A stretch of 64,000 bases of DNA from CAZFOB01 sp964520325 (GCA_964520325.1 CAZFOB010000001.1:62001-126000), one strand, 5' to 3'. Shown: positions 25,923 through 35,679, counted from the first letter of the stretch. A program made the numbers and translations. The notes: generated from the sequence alone by a model not told the origin.

Positions 25923-27617
25923 ATGGCGACCGATGTCCGCGGCAGCAACGCTCAGGAGGACGCGCCACCGAGCGCACCTGAGTCCGCTCGGGGACTCCTT
26001 CGGCATCGAGCGGTCCTCGGATACGGGCCGCTGCTCGTGCTCGTCGCACTCTTCGCGCTCATGGCCTCGTTGCTGCCGAGCGTGGTCTCGAAGGATGAGG
26101 ACGTGACCGGCGGCGGCGACACGCAAGCCGACGCCGGAGACCTCGGTCTGCAGCCGGGCGGGAAAGGCTCGGACCGGCCAACCGGTGCCGGTCCGAACAC
26201 GGGGACGAAAGGCATCGACGGACGTCCGTCCACGGAGCGAACGCTCCCGGCCTCAACCAAGGGATGCCCCGATCGCGACCAACAGGTGCCCGGCGATCCA
26301 TACAGTCCGCCGTGTATCGCGTTCTCGGGAAGCAACGGTGGAGTGACCTCACGAGGAGTGACCGGGAAGGAGATCGTGATCGCCGCGCGCATCCTCAACG
26401 AGCGCGGCTTTCAGCAAACCCTCGCGATCCTGGCCGGCGCGGAGATCGTCGACGGTCCGCCGGACGTCCAGCGCACGATCAGCGCGTACGAGAAATACCT
26501 GAACGACCGGTTCCAGCTCTACGGCCGCAAGATCAAGATCGTCTTCTACAAGGGCAAGGGATCGGGAACAGCGGAGCTCCTCGGTGGCGGCCAAGCAGAA
26601 GCGCAAGCCGACGCGATCCACGTGTCGCAGAACATCAAGGCGTTCGCCGAGATGAACGCGGGCTCGGCCCCCTTCCAGCAGGCGCTGGCCAGGCAGAAGG
26701 TCCTCGGGTTCGGGACGCCGTACCTGTCGCGTCAGTGGCACTTGTCACACCGTCCGTACAACTGGGGTATCGCACCCGACTGCGACACCGTCGCCGAGGC
26801 CGCAGCAGAGATCTACGCCAAACAGCTGGCCGGCAAACCCGCCCATCTCGCAGGGCCCGGCCTCGAAGGCAAGATGCGCAAAGTGGCCGGACTGTCGCCG
26901 GAGAACCCCTGGTACCAGGTGTGTCACGACTCGGCGATCCGGCTGATCAAAGCCGCCGGACACGATCCCGGTATCAAGATCAACTACCGCCTCGACATCA
27001 ACAGCTTCTCGAACCAGGCGTCCAACGTCGTTGCGCGATTGAAGAACGACGGCATCACAACCATCTTGTGCGGGTGCGACCCCGTCTTCCCGGTATTCCT
27101 CACCTCGAAAGCAGCCGAGCAGGGATACAACCCCGAGTGGATCAACCTCGGCACCGCCGGCACCGACCTCGACATCGTCGGACAGCTCTACAACCAGGAG
27201 CAGTGGGCTCGCGCGTTCGGCGTGAGCCATCTCGGCAAACAGCTCCCCCAGCGTGCGGGCCTCGGCTACGCGGCGTACAAAGCGGTGCGCAAGGACGAGC
27301 CCGCTTTCGCGGCCGAGATCATCTACGCGAACATGTACATGATCGCCCTCGGCCTCCAGCTGGCCGGGCCGAATCTCACGCCGGAGACATTCGAGAAGGG
27401 CATCTTCACCTATCCGCCAAAGACCGGACCGTTCGGCACGTGGACGTTCGGACCCAACGATTACACTCCACCGTTCGACACCAGGTACATCTGGTGGGAC
27501 CCGAACAAGGTCTCGATCTTCAACGGGAAGAAGGGCGCCTACGTGGAGTCGTACGGCGGTAAGCGATTCGCCCCGGGGAAGATCCCCTCCGGCGAGCCGA
27601 AGGTCTTCGGACGGTGA
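25923..27617 (+). CDS. Branched-chain-amino-acid-type ABC transporter solute-binding protein, membrane-anchored
   Basis: 564 residues. An N-terminal helix (about residues 32-52) with a basic cytoplasmic side anchors it; there is no lipobox cysteine. After a Gly/Pro linker comes a type I periplasmic-binding fold of the Leu/Ile/Val-binding family (VTGKEIVIAARILNERGF, WGIAPDCDTVAEAAAEIYAKQLAGKPA, ARLKNDGITTILCGCDP, LGYAAYKAVRK). It should capture solute outside and deliver it to the LivHM-like permease encoded next; stop and the permease's GTG overlap. The substrate is unknown; the family handles amino acids, amides, urea and aromatic acids. Confidence 0.88.
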   Translation: MATDVRGSNAQEDAPPSAPESARGLLRHRAVLGYGPLLVLVALFALMASLLPSVVSKDEDVTGGGDTQADAGDLGLQPGGKGSDRPTGAGPNTGTKGIDGRPSTERTLPASTKGCPDRDQQVPGDPYSPPCIAFSGSNGGVTSRGVTGKEIVIAARILNERGFQQTLAILAGAEIVDGPPDVQRTISAYEKYLNDRFQLYGRKIKIVFYKGKGSGTAELLGGGQAEAQADAIHVSQNIKAFAEMNAGSAPFQQALARQKVLGFGTPYLSRQWHLSHRPYNWGIAPDCDTVAEAAAEIYAKQLAGKPAHLAGPGLEGKMRKVAGLSPENPWYQVCHDSAIRLIKAAGHDPGIKINYRLDINSFSNQASNVVARLKNDGITTILCGCDPVFPVFLTSKAAEQGYNPEWINLGTAGTDLDIVGQLYNQEQWARAFGVSHLGKQLPQRAGLGYAAYKAVRKDEPAFAAEIIYANMYMIALGLQLAGPNLTPETFEKGIFTYPPKTGPFGTWTFGPNDYTPPFDTRYIWWDPNKVSIFNGKKGAYVESYGGKRFAPGKIPSGEPKVFGR

Positions 27618-29797
27618 TCGACCGGTTGCGGTTCGCGCGCGGGTGGGACGAGCGCACGAAACGGATCGCAACCGTCGCGGCTGTGATCGTCGCGATCCTG
27701 CTCACGTGGGCGCTGACGTCGCTCGTCTGGCCGGGATCGGCGCCGCTCGGAGTCGTCCTGCTCGGCGTGATCTTCGGCACCGCGACGGGGCTGCTCGCGA
27801 TCGGTCTCGTTCTGATCTACCGGTCGAACACAATCATCAACTTCGCATACGCCGCCATGGGCGGCGTCGGCGGGATCCTCATGGTGATGATGTTCACCGA
27901 CGCGAAGATCAACTACTTCCTGTCGATGGCCGCCGGGATCGTGACGGGTCTTGCGGTCGGTGGGTTGGTGGACTACCTGGTCATCCGGCGGTTCGCGAAC
28001 ACGTCGCGTCTCGTGCTGACGGTGGCGACGATCGGACTCGCCCAGCTCCTCGGGGGCGTCCAGCTGTTCATCCCCCAGGCCTTCGGCAACGCCGGGATCG
28101 TCGGCGGGTTCAGGACGCCGCTGACGTTCAGCTTCGAGGTCGCGCCGATCCTGTTCACGGGAGACCACCTGCTGATCATCGTGGCTGTGGTACCGGTACT
28201 CATCGCGCTCTCGTGGTTCCTCCTGCGGACCGACATCGGCATCGCCGTTCGAGCCGCCGCGGACAACGCCGAGCGCGCACTGCTCTTCGGGATCCCGATC
28301 CGGCGGCTTCAGACGATCGTGTGGATCGTGTCCGGCGGACTCGCGAGCCTCATCTTCATCCTGAAAGCCCCCTTCGCGGGTGCTGTTTCCACGGCCTTCG
28401 GGGGCATCGCCTTCCTGCTCCTTCCGGCATTGGCTGCGGCCGTGCTCGCACGGATGGAGTCGCTGCCGATCGCGTTCGGTGCGGGAGTCGGACTCGAGAT
28501 CATCTCGCAACTCGCGTTCTGGAACACCAAGAAAGCGTCGTCGGTGGACGTTGCAGTCCTCGTGGTGATCCTCGTCGGTCTGATCGCACAGAGGAAGCGT
28601 GTTTCACGCGCGCTCGAAGGCGCCGGGACCTGGAGCATGACGGGGGTCATCCGCCAAGTCCCTCGCGATCTCCGCATGCTCCCCGAAGTTCGCTATACGA
28701 GGTGGGCCGTCGGCGTGATCCTCGCCATTCTGGCCATATGGATCCCCCTGAATCTCGACCCGGCGACCGTGAACCTCATGTCGGTGGCCGCGATCTGGGG
28801 CATGGTCTCGGTGTCGCTCGTCATCCTCACCGGCTGGGGCGGCAACATCTCTCTCGGGCAATTCGCGATCGTCGGATGCGGGGCGATGGCTTTCGGAAAT
28901 GTCGCGTCGAGGTGGAACATCGACCTCTTCACGATGTTGCTCGTCGCGGGTTTCGCGGGAGGCTTCATCGCCCTGTTGATCGGATTGCCGGCGCTGCGTA
29001 TCTCCGGGCTCTTCCTCGCCGCGACGACACTGTCCTTCGCAGTCGCACTCGACACGTTCTTCCTCAATCCCGTGAACTTCCCCGACTACATCCCGGGGTC
29101 GATCACGCGCCCGGTGCTGTGGGGACGCTTCGACCTGCAAAGCGAGTGGGTCCTGTACTTCCTGTGCCTCGGATTCCTCGTGCTGTCGATCGCGGCCGCG
29201 CGAGGCGTGCGGAGAACGCGCAGCGGACGGGTGCTCATCTCAACGCGGGACAACTACCGCGCGTCCGGCGCCGCAGCCGTTCCCACAACGGCTTCGAAGC
29301 TCACGGGCTTCGTCCTCTCGGGTGTCGTCGCTGGATTCGCCGGGGGTCTGTTCATCACTGTCCTGCAAGGCGCAGGCGCCGGCAGTTTCCAACCGTCGAT
29401 GAGCATCGACGTGTTCTCGGTGTCCGTGATCGGTGGGCTCGGGTCGATCGCCGGCGCGTTGATCGGCGTCTTCTCGTTCCGTCTTCTCGAGCAAGTAGCT
29501 GCGCCGGACGTCCGGCAGCTGGTGACCGGTGTCGGGCTGCTCCTGGTGCTGTACATCCTTCCCGGAGGCCTCGGGCAGGCGATCTTTGAAGCGCGTGACA
29601 ACCTGCTGCGTTTCGTCGCCGCCCGCCGGGGGATCAATGTGCCCTCGCTCACCGCGGATAAGCGCGAAGTGGACGGTGAGGAACAGGAGCACGTCGAGGA
29701 GGCGGTCATCGACGGACTCACCTCGAACATCGAGGACGACGACGACCGCTTCGCCAAGGTCCTCGGAAGAACCCACGCCGGAGCATCGAAACGTTGA
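27614..29797 (+). CDS. Fused LivH-LivM branched-chain-amino-acid-type ABC permease
   Basis: 727 residues joining both permease halves that are normally separate. Residues 1 to about 310 are LivH-like (LIYRSNTIINFAYAAMG, IAVRAAADNAERALLFGIPI with the EAA-type loop, LLPALAAAVLARMESLPIAFGAG); residues about 345-655 are LivM-like (LTGWGGNISLGQFAIVG, LFLAATTLSFAVALDTF, SIDVFSVSVIGGLGSIAGALIG). About 16 or more helices. The C-terminal cytoplasmic tail of some 60 residues is strongly acidic (EEQEHVEE, EDDDD). GTG start overlaps the binding-protein stop, and its TGA overlaps the TTG of the next gene, indicating coupled translation. Confidence 0.92.
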   Translation: MIDRLRFARGWDERTKRIATVAAVIVAILLTWALTSLVWPGSAPLGVVLLGVIFGTATGLLAIGLVLIYRSNTIINFAYAAMGGVGGILMVMMFTDAKINYFLSMAAGIVTGLAVGGLVDYLVIRRFANTSRLVLTVATIGLAQLLGGVQLFIPQAFGNAGIVGGFRTPLTFSFEVAPILFTGDHLLIIVAVVPVLIALSWFLLRTDIGIAVRAAADNAERALLFGIPIRRLQTIVWIVSGGLASLIFILKAPFAGAVSTAFGGIAFLLLPALAAAVLARMESLPIAFGAGVGLEIISQLAFWNTKKASSVDVAVLVVILVGLIAQRKRVSRALEGAGTWSMTGVIRQVPRDLRMLPEVRYTRWAVGVILAILAIWIPLNLDPATVNLMSVAAIWGMVSVSLVILTGWGGNISLGQFAIVGCGAMAFGNVASRWNIDLFTMLLVAGFAGGFIALLIGLPALRISGLFLAATTLSFAVALDTFFLNPVNFPDYIPGSITRPVLWGRFDLQSEWVLYFLCLGFLVLSIAAARGVRRTRSGRVLISTRDNYRASGAAAVPTTASKLTGFVLSGVVAGFAGGLFITVLQGAGAGSFQPSMSIDVFSVSVIGGLGSIAGALIGVFSFRLLEQVAAPDVRQLVTGVGLLLVLYILPGGLGQAIFEARDNLLRFVAARRGINVPSLTADKREVDGEEQEHVEEAVIDGLTSNIEDDDDRFAKVLGRTHAGASKR

Positions 29798-32700
29798 AGA
29801 CCGAAGATCGCAAGGCGAAGAAGCTCGTCACCGAGTCGGCGCCCCCACCCTCGCCACCAACTTCGAAGGGCGGCGGCCGGCTCGCCGCGGTGACGGGCGG
29901 GGGCTCGGTCTTCCCGCTGGCCGTCCTGTTCGGGCTGAACTTCGTCGACGAGTTCGACCGCCTCGCGTTCTCGACGCTCACACCAGAGATCCGCGACGCG
30001 TTCGATCTCTCCGACGCCGGGATCGCCGCAGTCGCCACCCTCAGCGCCGTGCTCACACTCGTGGCCGCGCTTCCCATCGGTTTCCTCGGAGACCGGATCA
30101 GTCGCGTGCGGATGGCGATGGCCTCAGCGGCCGTCTGGGGAGCGATGTCGATCGCGACGGGCTTGGTACCGACCGTGCTCTTGCTCTTCCTGGTGCGGTT
30201 CCTCGCCGGCGTCGGCCGTATCTCGAACGAATCGATACATCCATCGCTGCTCGCGGACTATTACCCACCCACCCAGCACCCGGCCGTGTTCCGGATCCAC
30301 CGCTTCGCGAATCCGCTGGCCGGTGTGGCCGGGATCCTCGCCGGCCTCATCGCCGCCGCATTCAGTTGGGAGTGGGCGTTCATCCTCCTCGCGGTTCCGA
30401 CGTTCCTCTTGATCATCGCCGCGGCGAAGCTGCGCGAGCCGGTGCGCGGGCAGTCGATCGACGAAGAGCTGGCCAATCGCATCGCGGGCGAGGGTGCGGT
30501 TTCCTTCGGCGAGGCGAGGCGCCAGCTCTACAACGTCAGGACGCTCCGGCGCCTGTGGACCGGTGGTCTCTTCCTCGGCGTGGGCTGGATCCCCATCGGC
30601 ACGTTCCTCTCGCTGTTCTTCGAGAACGTCTACGACTACAGCTCGACCCAGCGTGGTCTCGTCACGTTCCTCGAGAACGCCGGCGTGGCGGCCGGCCTCG
30701 TCCTCGGTGGATACCTCGCATCGCGCGTGACGCGCAAGGGCGCCACCCAGCACCTCGCCACGATCACGGGGCTATCGTTCGTTGGATTCGCCGTCGGCTT
30801 GATCTTCATGGCGATCGCGCCGTGGGCCCCCGCGTCGGTGGGCTTCGCCACGCTTGCAGCGGTCGGCATCGGATCGTTCCAGCCCGCGTACTTCACACTC
30901 GTCGGTCTCGTTTCGCCACCTCGCGTTCGCTCGCAAGCTTTCGCGTGGGCCGTCCTCTACGTCGGACTCGGGAGCATCCTCTCGATCCCGCTCGTAGCCA
31001 TAGGAGACAGCGAGGGCTACCGCCTTGCCATCGGGATCCTTGCGGGCATCGTGGCAGTGGCCGGCCTGATCGGGACGTCGGCCTTCCGCTTCGTCCGCCG
31101 CGACATCGATCAAGCAACGCGAGCGCTCGAGACCGCGATCCGCCTCAAGGACGAGATGAACAAGCTCGGCGAACAGGAGTCGCTCGTGGTGTGCCGCGGC
31201 GTCGAGGTCGCGTACGACTCGGTGCAGGTGCTCTTCGGCCTCGACATGGAGGTGAAGAAGGGCGAGATCCTCGCTCTTCTCGGCACCAACGGAGCCGGCA
31301 AGTCGACGCTCCTGAAAGCCATCTCGGGTCTGGTCGATCCTGTCGGGGGCGCGATCTTCTACGACGGACGCGACATCACCCATGCCGATGCGACCAAGAC
31401 AGCGCAGCTCGGCATCGTTCAGATGCCTGGTGGACGTGCCGTCTTCCCCACCCTTTCGGTGAAAGAGAACCTCCGACTCGCGGCATGGCTCTTCCGCGGA
31501 GACGACGAGCGTTTCGAGAATGAACTGAAGGCCGCGGAGGAGATGTTCCCGATCCTGCGCGATCGCAAGAACGAGCTCGCCGGAAGCCTCTCCGGCGGCG
31601 AACAACAGATGCTCAGCCTCGCCGGCGCGTTCATGAACCGACCGAAGCTGCTCATGATCGACGAGCTCTCGCTCGGACTCGCTCCGACGATCGTGGGACG
31701 GCTGATCGACGTCGTCCGGCAGATCCACGACACCGGTGTCACGATCATCGTTGTCGAGCAATCGGTCAACGTCGCGCTGTCACTCGCAGAGCGCGCGATC
31801 TTCCTCGAGAAGGGCGAAGTGCGCTTCGAGGGTCCGACATCCGACCTGCTCGACCGTCCGGACATACTCCGTTCGGTGTTCATCGCGGGTGCAGGCGCGG
31901 CCGGCGGCGCCAAAGCCGGGGGCAAGCGCCTCGTCCGGGACCAACAGAAAGCACTCACGACGGCGCCGATGAAGCGGGTACCGCCTCCGCCCGACGCACC
32001 GATCGCGCTGGAATGCCGCGAGGTCACGAAGCGCTTCGGTGGCATCACCGCCGTCAACGGCGTCAACATCGCACTGAAGAAGGGGCAGATCCTCGGTCTG
32101 ATCGGCGCCAACGGAGCCGGGAAGACCACCCTGTTCGACTGCATCTCGGGTTTCATCGCGATCGACAGCGGCCGCATCCAGATCGACGGGGACGACGTCA
32201 CCGGCAGAGCCCCGCACGAGCGCGCACGCGTCGGCCTGGGCCGGTCGTTCCAGGAGGCGCGCCTGTACCCGACGCTGACGGTTGCGGAGACGATCGCGGT
32301 CGCGCTCGAGCGTCACCTCGCTTCCCGGGACATCGTGGCGGCATCGATGTACCTGCCCGCGTCCTACGAATCCGAGCTCAATGCGGGCGAGCGCGTGGAC
32401 GAGCTAATCGAGCTGATGGGGCTGAGCGCCTTCCGCGAGAAGCTGACCGGCGAGCTCTCGACGGGGAGCCGCCGGATCGTCGAGCTCGCGTGCTCGCTCG
32501 CGCAGGATCCGTCGATCCTCATGCTGGACGAGCCGTCGGCTGGTGTCGCGCAACGGGAGACCGAGGCGCTCGGACCGCTGCTGCAGCGTATCCAGCAGCT
32601 CACCGGATGCTCCCTGATGATCATCGAGCACGATATGCCGCTGATGTCGTCGATCTCCGACGAGATGATCGCGCTCGAGCTCGGCGGGGTGATCGCTCAG

Positions 32701-32862
32701 GGCACGCCGGACGAAGTGCTGAACCACCCCTCGGTCATCGAGTCCTATCTCGGGACCAAGCAGGAAGCGATCTACCGCTCGGGCTCCAAGGGGGCCAAGC
32801 GGCCGAAAAAGGCAAAGGCCCCCCGCCCCAAGCCAGGACCGAAACCTCGGTCCCGCAGGTAG
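29794..32862 (+). CDS. MFS transporter fused to LivF- and LivG-type ABC ATPases
   Basis: A 1022-residue three-module protein. Residues about 35-430 form a 12-helix major facilitator, with motif A-like GFLGDRISRVRM between helices 2 and 3. Residues about 465-700 are a LivF-type ATPase: Walker A GTNGAGKST near 495, signature LSGGEQQM, Walker B LLMIDELSLGL. After a Gly/Ala and Pro-rich linker, residues about 735-1000 are a LivG-type ATPase: Walker A GANGAGKTT near 770, signature LSTGSRR, Walker B ILMLDEPSAGV. The tail is lysine/arginine/proline-rich, opposite in charge to the permease tail. TTG start overlapping the permease stop. The ATPases should energise the upstream permease; why an MFS carrier is fused is unknown. 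The frame is continuous with no sign of assembly error. Confidence 0.9.
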   Translation: MKTEDRKAKKLVTESAPPPSPPTSKGGGRLAAVTGGGSVFPLAVLFGLNFVDEFDRLAFSTLTPEIRDAFDLSDAGIAAVATLSAVLTLVAALPIGFLGDRISRVRMAMASAAVWGAMSIATGLVPTVLLLFLVRFLAGVGRISNESIHPSLLADYYPPTQHPAVFRIHRFANPLAGVAGILAGLIAAAFSWEWAFILLAVPTFLLIIAAAKLREPVRGQSIDEELANRIAGEGAVSFGEARRQLYNVRTLRRLWTGGLFLGVGWIPIGTFLSLFFENVYDYSSTQRGLVTFLENAGVAAGLVLGGYLASRVTRKGATQHLATITGLSFVGFAVGLIFMAIAPWAPASVGFATLAAVGIGSFQPAYFTLVGLVSPPRVRSQAFAWAVLYVGLGSILSIPLVAIGDSEGYRLAIGILAGIVAVAGLIGTSAFRFVRRDIDQATRALETAIRLKDEMNKLGEQESLVVCRGVEVAYDSVQVLFGLDMEVKKGEILALLGTNGAGKSTLLKAISGLVDPVGGAIFYDGRDITHADATKTAQLGIVQMPGGRAVFPTLSVKENLRLAAWLFRGDDERFENELKAAEEMFPILRDRKNELAGSLSGGEQQMLSLAGAFMNRPKLLMIDELSLGLAPTIVGRLIDVVRQIHDTGVTIIVVEQSVNVALSLAERAIFLEKGEVRFEGPTSDLLDRPDILRSVFIAGAGAAGGAKAGGKRLVRDQQKALTTAPMKRVPPPPDAPIALECREVTKRFGGITAVNGVNIALKKGQILGLIGANGAGKTTLFDCISGFIAIDSGRIQIDGDDVTGRAPHERARVGLGRSFQEARLYPTLTVAETIAVALERHLASRDIVAASMYLPASYESELNAGERVDELIELMGLSAFREKLTGELSTGSRRIVELACSLAQDPSILMLDEPSAGVAQRETEALGPLLQRIQQLTGCSLMIIEHDMPLMSSISDEMIALELGGVIAQGTPDEVLNHPSVIESYLGTKQEAIYRSGSKGAKRPKKAKAPRPKPGPKPRSRR

Positions 32863-32955
32863 TTCGTCGTACCCCTCCGCCTCTGGCCGGCGTTTACGAA
32901 GAAGAGGTGGGGGTACGAAATTACGACGTCCACGGTTCATCACGAGGAGGCACGG

Positions 32956-34419
32956 ATGCGAAAGCTTTTGAGTGTGGTTGTATCTTTCGCCATGGCGCTC
33001 GGCGCGCTGGCGGCGATCGGGTCGGTGCCGGGGGCCTCGGGCCACACGGGTCACACGTTCAGCGTGAACGACCCGGCGACGGTGGGCGAGGGGAACGGTA
33101 CCGTGACGTTCACAATCACCGTCACCCCAACACCCCTGGCGGGTGAGAGTTTGACAGTGAGCTACGCGACCGCTAACGGCACGGCCACGGCCGGCTCCGA
33201 CTACACGCTCACTTCCGGAAGTGAGACCTTCGAGGCAGGCCAAACGAACAGGGCTATCAACGTGCCCATCTTGGAAGACGGCGTTTCCGAACCGACCGAG
33301 AACTTTTTCCTCAACCTCAGCAACCCGCTTCCCGCCGCAGATGCTGCGATCGCCGACGGCCAGGGCATCGCGACGATCACCGACAACGACACCGGGCCCG
33401 CGCTGTCGATCAATGACGTATCGCAGCTGGAACTCGCCGCGGGAACGAGCGTGTTCGCCTTCACGGTGACACTCGCAGCGCCTTCCGCCCAGACGGTGAC
33501 CGTGAACTTCGCTACGGCCGACGGTACCGCTCTTGCGGCAAGTGACTATCAGGCACAAACCGGAGTCCTCACATTCGTGCCCACTGACGTCTCGGAGACC
33601 GTCAACGTACTGGTCAACGGCGATACCACAGCGGAGCCCGACGAGACCTTCTTCGTGAATCTCTCGGGTGCAACCAACGCAACGATCAGCTCCGACAGCA
33701 GCCCAGGCGCAGGCAGCCAAGGTGTGGGAACCATCCGAAACGACGACGGTCCGTTGCCGGTGGCCGCGAGCACGTTCAGCATCAGCGACGTGAGTCGTGC
33801 CGAGGGCAACAGCGGATCGGCCCCGACGACCCCATTCACCTTCACCGTGACGCTTGCCCAGCCGCTCACCGCTGTCGCGACGGTCAACTACGCCACAGCC
33901 GATGGCACGGCGAGCGTCGTGTCCGACTACGCCTTCACGAGCGGTAATCTGTCGTTCCCCCCTGGCGAGACCGCCAAGACCATCACGGTGAATGTTGTGG
34001 GCGACACGACCACCGAGACCAATGAGACCTTCTTCGTGAATCTCTCAGGTCCATCGGCGAACGCAACCATCGCCGATAACCAAGGTCTGGGCACGATCAC
34101 GAACGACGACGGTCCGCCGCCGTCGCCGTCGCCGACGCCGGGACCGACGGTGGGAACCAACACCGTGAAGATCGGTGGCTTCTTCCAGGTCAGGATCTCC
34201 GGTACCCCGGCGTGCATCGCCAACCGGGCATTCAAGGTCAAGAGGAGCCAGCGCGGGACCGACAAGGTCATCGTGTCGGGCACAACCGACTCCACCGGCC
34301 TGTACAAGGTGGCCAAGCGCCCGAGAAAGAGTGGACGCTACTACGCCCAGATCTACCCGGTCACGGTTGGGGGCACGTCATGCCCCGCCAAGAAGTCGCC
34401 GATTAGGCAGCTCCCCTAG
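32956..34419 (+). CDS. Secreted Calx-beta repeat protein
   Basis: 487 residues with a signal peptide (FAMALGALAAIGS, cleavage near residue 29), then three Calx-beta domains at about 33-135, 150-255 and 270-380, each ending in acidic calcium-binding motifs (EPTENFFLNLS, EPDETFFVNLS, ETNETFFVNLS) and ITNDDG-type strands. A PSPSPTPGPT linker leads to a basic C-terminal domain of about 85 residues with two cysteines. ATG preceded by GAGGAGG. Likely an extracellular calcium-binding adhesive or structural protein. It is 93 bases after the transporter gene and before a terminator, so it may be the last gene of that operon. Confidence 0.88.
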   Translation: MRKLLSVVVSFAMALGALAAIGSVPGASGHTGHTFSVNDPATVGEGNGTVTFTITVTPTPLAGESLTVSYATANGTATAGSDYTLTSGSETFEAGQTNRAINVPILEDGVSEPTENFFLNLSNPLPAADAAIADGQGIATITDNDTGPALSINDVSQLELAAGTSVFAFTVTLAAPSAQTVTVNFATADGTALAASDYQAQTGVLTFVPTDVSETVNVLVNGDTTAEPDETFFVNLSGATNATISSDSSPGAGSQGVGTIRNDDGPLPVAASTFSISDVSRAEGNSGSAPTTPFTFTVTLAQPLTAVATVNYATADGTASVVSDYAFTSGNLSFPPGETAKTITVNVVGDTTTETNETFFVNLSGPSANATIADNQGLGTITNDDGPPPSPSPTPGPTVGTNTVKIGGFFQVRISGTPACIANRAFKVKRSQRGTDKVIVSGTTDSTGLYKVAKRPRKSGRYYAQIYPVTVGGTSCPAKKSPIRQLP

Positions 34420-34457
34420 GGAACTGACGACTCGCGCGTGATCGCGAAGCAGTGAGT

Positions 34458-34508
34458 AGGGGCCCTATCCCCGAGCACCGCTCGGGGATAGGGCCCCTCT
34501 CCTTTTCT
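34458..34508. terminator. Bidirectional intrinsic terminator with perfect 18-bp stem
   Basis: AGGGGCCCTATCCCCGAG (34458-34475), loop CACCG, and its exact complement (34481-34498), followed by CTCCTTTTCT. It sits between convergent genes ending at 34419 (plus) and 34519 (minus) and can serve both, though the T-rich run is better on the plus side. Confidence 0.88.
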
Positions 34509-34518
34509 GCGCAAGGCA

Positions 34519-35667
34519 CTACAGGGCAAACCGCTCGAGCAAGCGGCGGGCGATCACCAGACGCTGGATCTCGTTCGTCCCTTCGCCGATGATCATCAAT
34601 GGTGCGTCGCGGTAGTAGCGCTCGACCGGAAACTCCGTCGAGTAGCCGTAGCCCCCGTGGATGCGCATCGCTTGGAGCGCGACCTCTCTGCACATCTCGG
34701 ACGCGAACAACTTGGCCATCCCGGCCGCGAGATCGGCTCGCTCGCCCTTGTCCTTGAGCTCGGCTGCGCGCAGGTAGAGCAGGCGTCCGGCCTCGATGTT
34801 GGTCGCCATCTCGGCGAGCATGAACTGGATGGCTTGGTGCTGGGCGATGGGTTTGCCGAAAGCCTCACGCTGCTGCGCGTAACGGATCGCCGCCTCGAAG
34901 GCCGCTTGCGCGACACCGACGGCGCGCGCGGCGATGTTCACTCGACCGGTCTCGAGTCCGTCCATGACCTGCGCGAAGCCGTGGCCTTCCTCACCGCCGA
35001 CGAGATCGTGCGCGGGCACACGGACATCGTCCAGGATCAGCTCGTTGGTATCGATCGCGCGATAACCGAGCTTGTCGATGTGCCGGCTGATGCGCAACCC
35101 TGCGCCCTTGCTCAGCATCAACACCGACATCCCCCGGTGAGACGGCTCGATGTCCGGATTGGTCTTCACGATCGTCGCGAAAACGTCTCCGTGCTCGGCG
35201 TTGGTGATGAACATCTTCGTACCGTTGACGATGTACTCGCCATCGGAGCGACGGGCGACGGTGCGGATCGCCTGAAGGTCGCTGCCGCAATTGGGCTCAG
35301 TGAGAGCCAGACCGGCCCGGCGCGCGCCGGTCGCCATCACAGGCAGCCACCGCTCGCGCTGCTCGTCGGTACCGCTTGTCCTGATCAAGTGTGCAGCGAT
35401 GTTGTGCGTGTTGAATACGCCCGACAGTGACATGAACCCGCGGCAGAGCTCCTCGACGCACATCGCATAGGTCACGAAGTCGAGCCCCATGCCGCCATGC
35501 TCTTCGGGGATCGTCGCGCCGAAGAATCCCATCGCGCCGAGCTTCTCCACGAGCTCGGCGGGGTAGACGTCGTCGTGGTCGAAGCGTGACGCGACCGGCA
35601 TCACTTCCCGATCGACGAAGTCCCGCACGGTCGCGACAAGCGCGTCGCGCACATCCTGCGTTGTCAC
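34519..35667 (-). CDS. Acyl-CoA dehydrogenase
   Basis: 382 residues, the standard length of the FAD-dependent family that oxidises acyl-CoA to enoyl-CoA. Motifs: LTEPNCGSDLQAIRT and FITNAEHGD (FAD and substrate binding), and GEGTNEIQRLVIARRLL near the C-terminus with the catalytic glutamate before GTNEI. GTG start at 35665-35667, with TAAGCT six bases upstream and no Shine-Dalgarno, consistent with a leaderless transcript. It is alone in its transcription unit; acyl chain specificity cannot be read from the sequence. A crotonase at 38.6 kb could act downstream. Confidence 0.93.
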   Translation of the reverse strand: MTTQDVRDALVATVRDFVDREVMPVASRFDHDDVYPAELVEKLGAMGFFGATIPEEHGGMGLDFVTYAMCVEELCRGFMSLSGVFNTHNIAAHLIRTSGTDEQRERWLPVMATGARRAGLALTEPNCGSDLQAIRTVARRSDGEYIVNGTKMFITNAEHGDVFATIVKTNPDIEPSHRGMSVLMLSKGAGLRISRHIDKLGYRAIDTNELILDDVRVPAHDLVGGEEGHGFAQVMDGLETGRVNIAARAVGVAQAAFEAAIRYAQQREAFGKPIAQHQAIQFMLAEMATNIEAGRLLYLRAAELKDKGERADLAAGMAKLFASEMCREVALQAMRIHGGYGYSTEFPVERYYRDAPLMIIGEGTNEIQRLVIARRLLERFAL

Positions 35668-35673
35668 CGGTTG

Positions 35674-35679
35674 AGCTTA
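35674..35679 (-). promoter_or_regulatory. Predicted -10 box of the acyl-CoA dehydrogenase gene
   Basis: TAAGCT on the minus strand ends six bases before the GTG start, with no Shine-Dalgarno between, consistent with a leaderless mRNA. Confidence 0.45.

Noticed and set aside
26264..27562. 432-residue plus-strand frame inside the binding-protein gene
   Set aside because: Arginine-rich shadow frame with no family features; the overlapping frame is a clear solute-binding protein.
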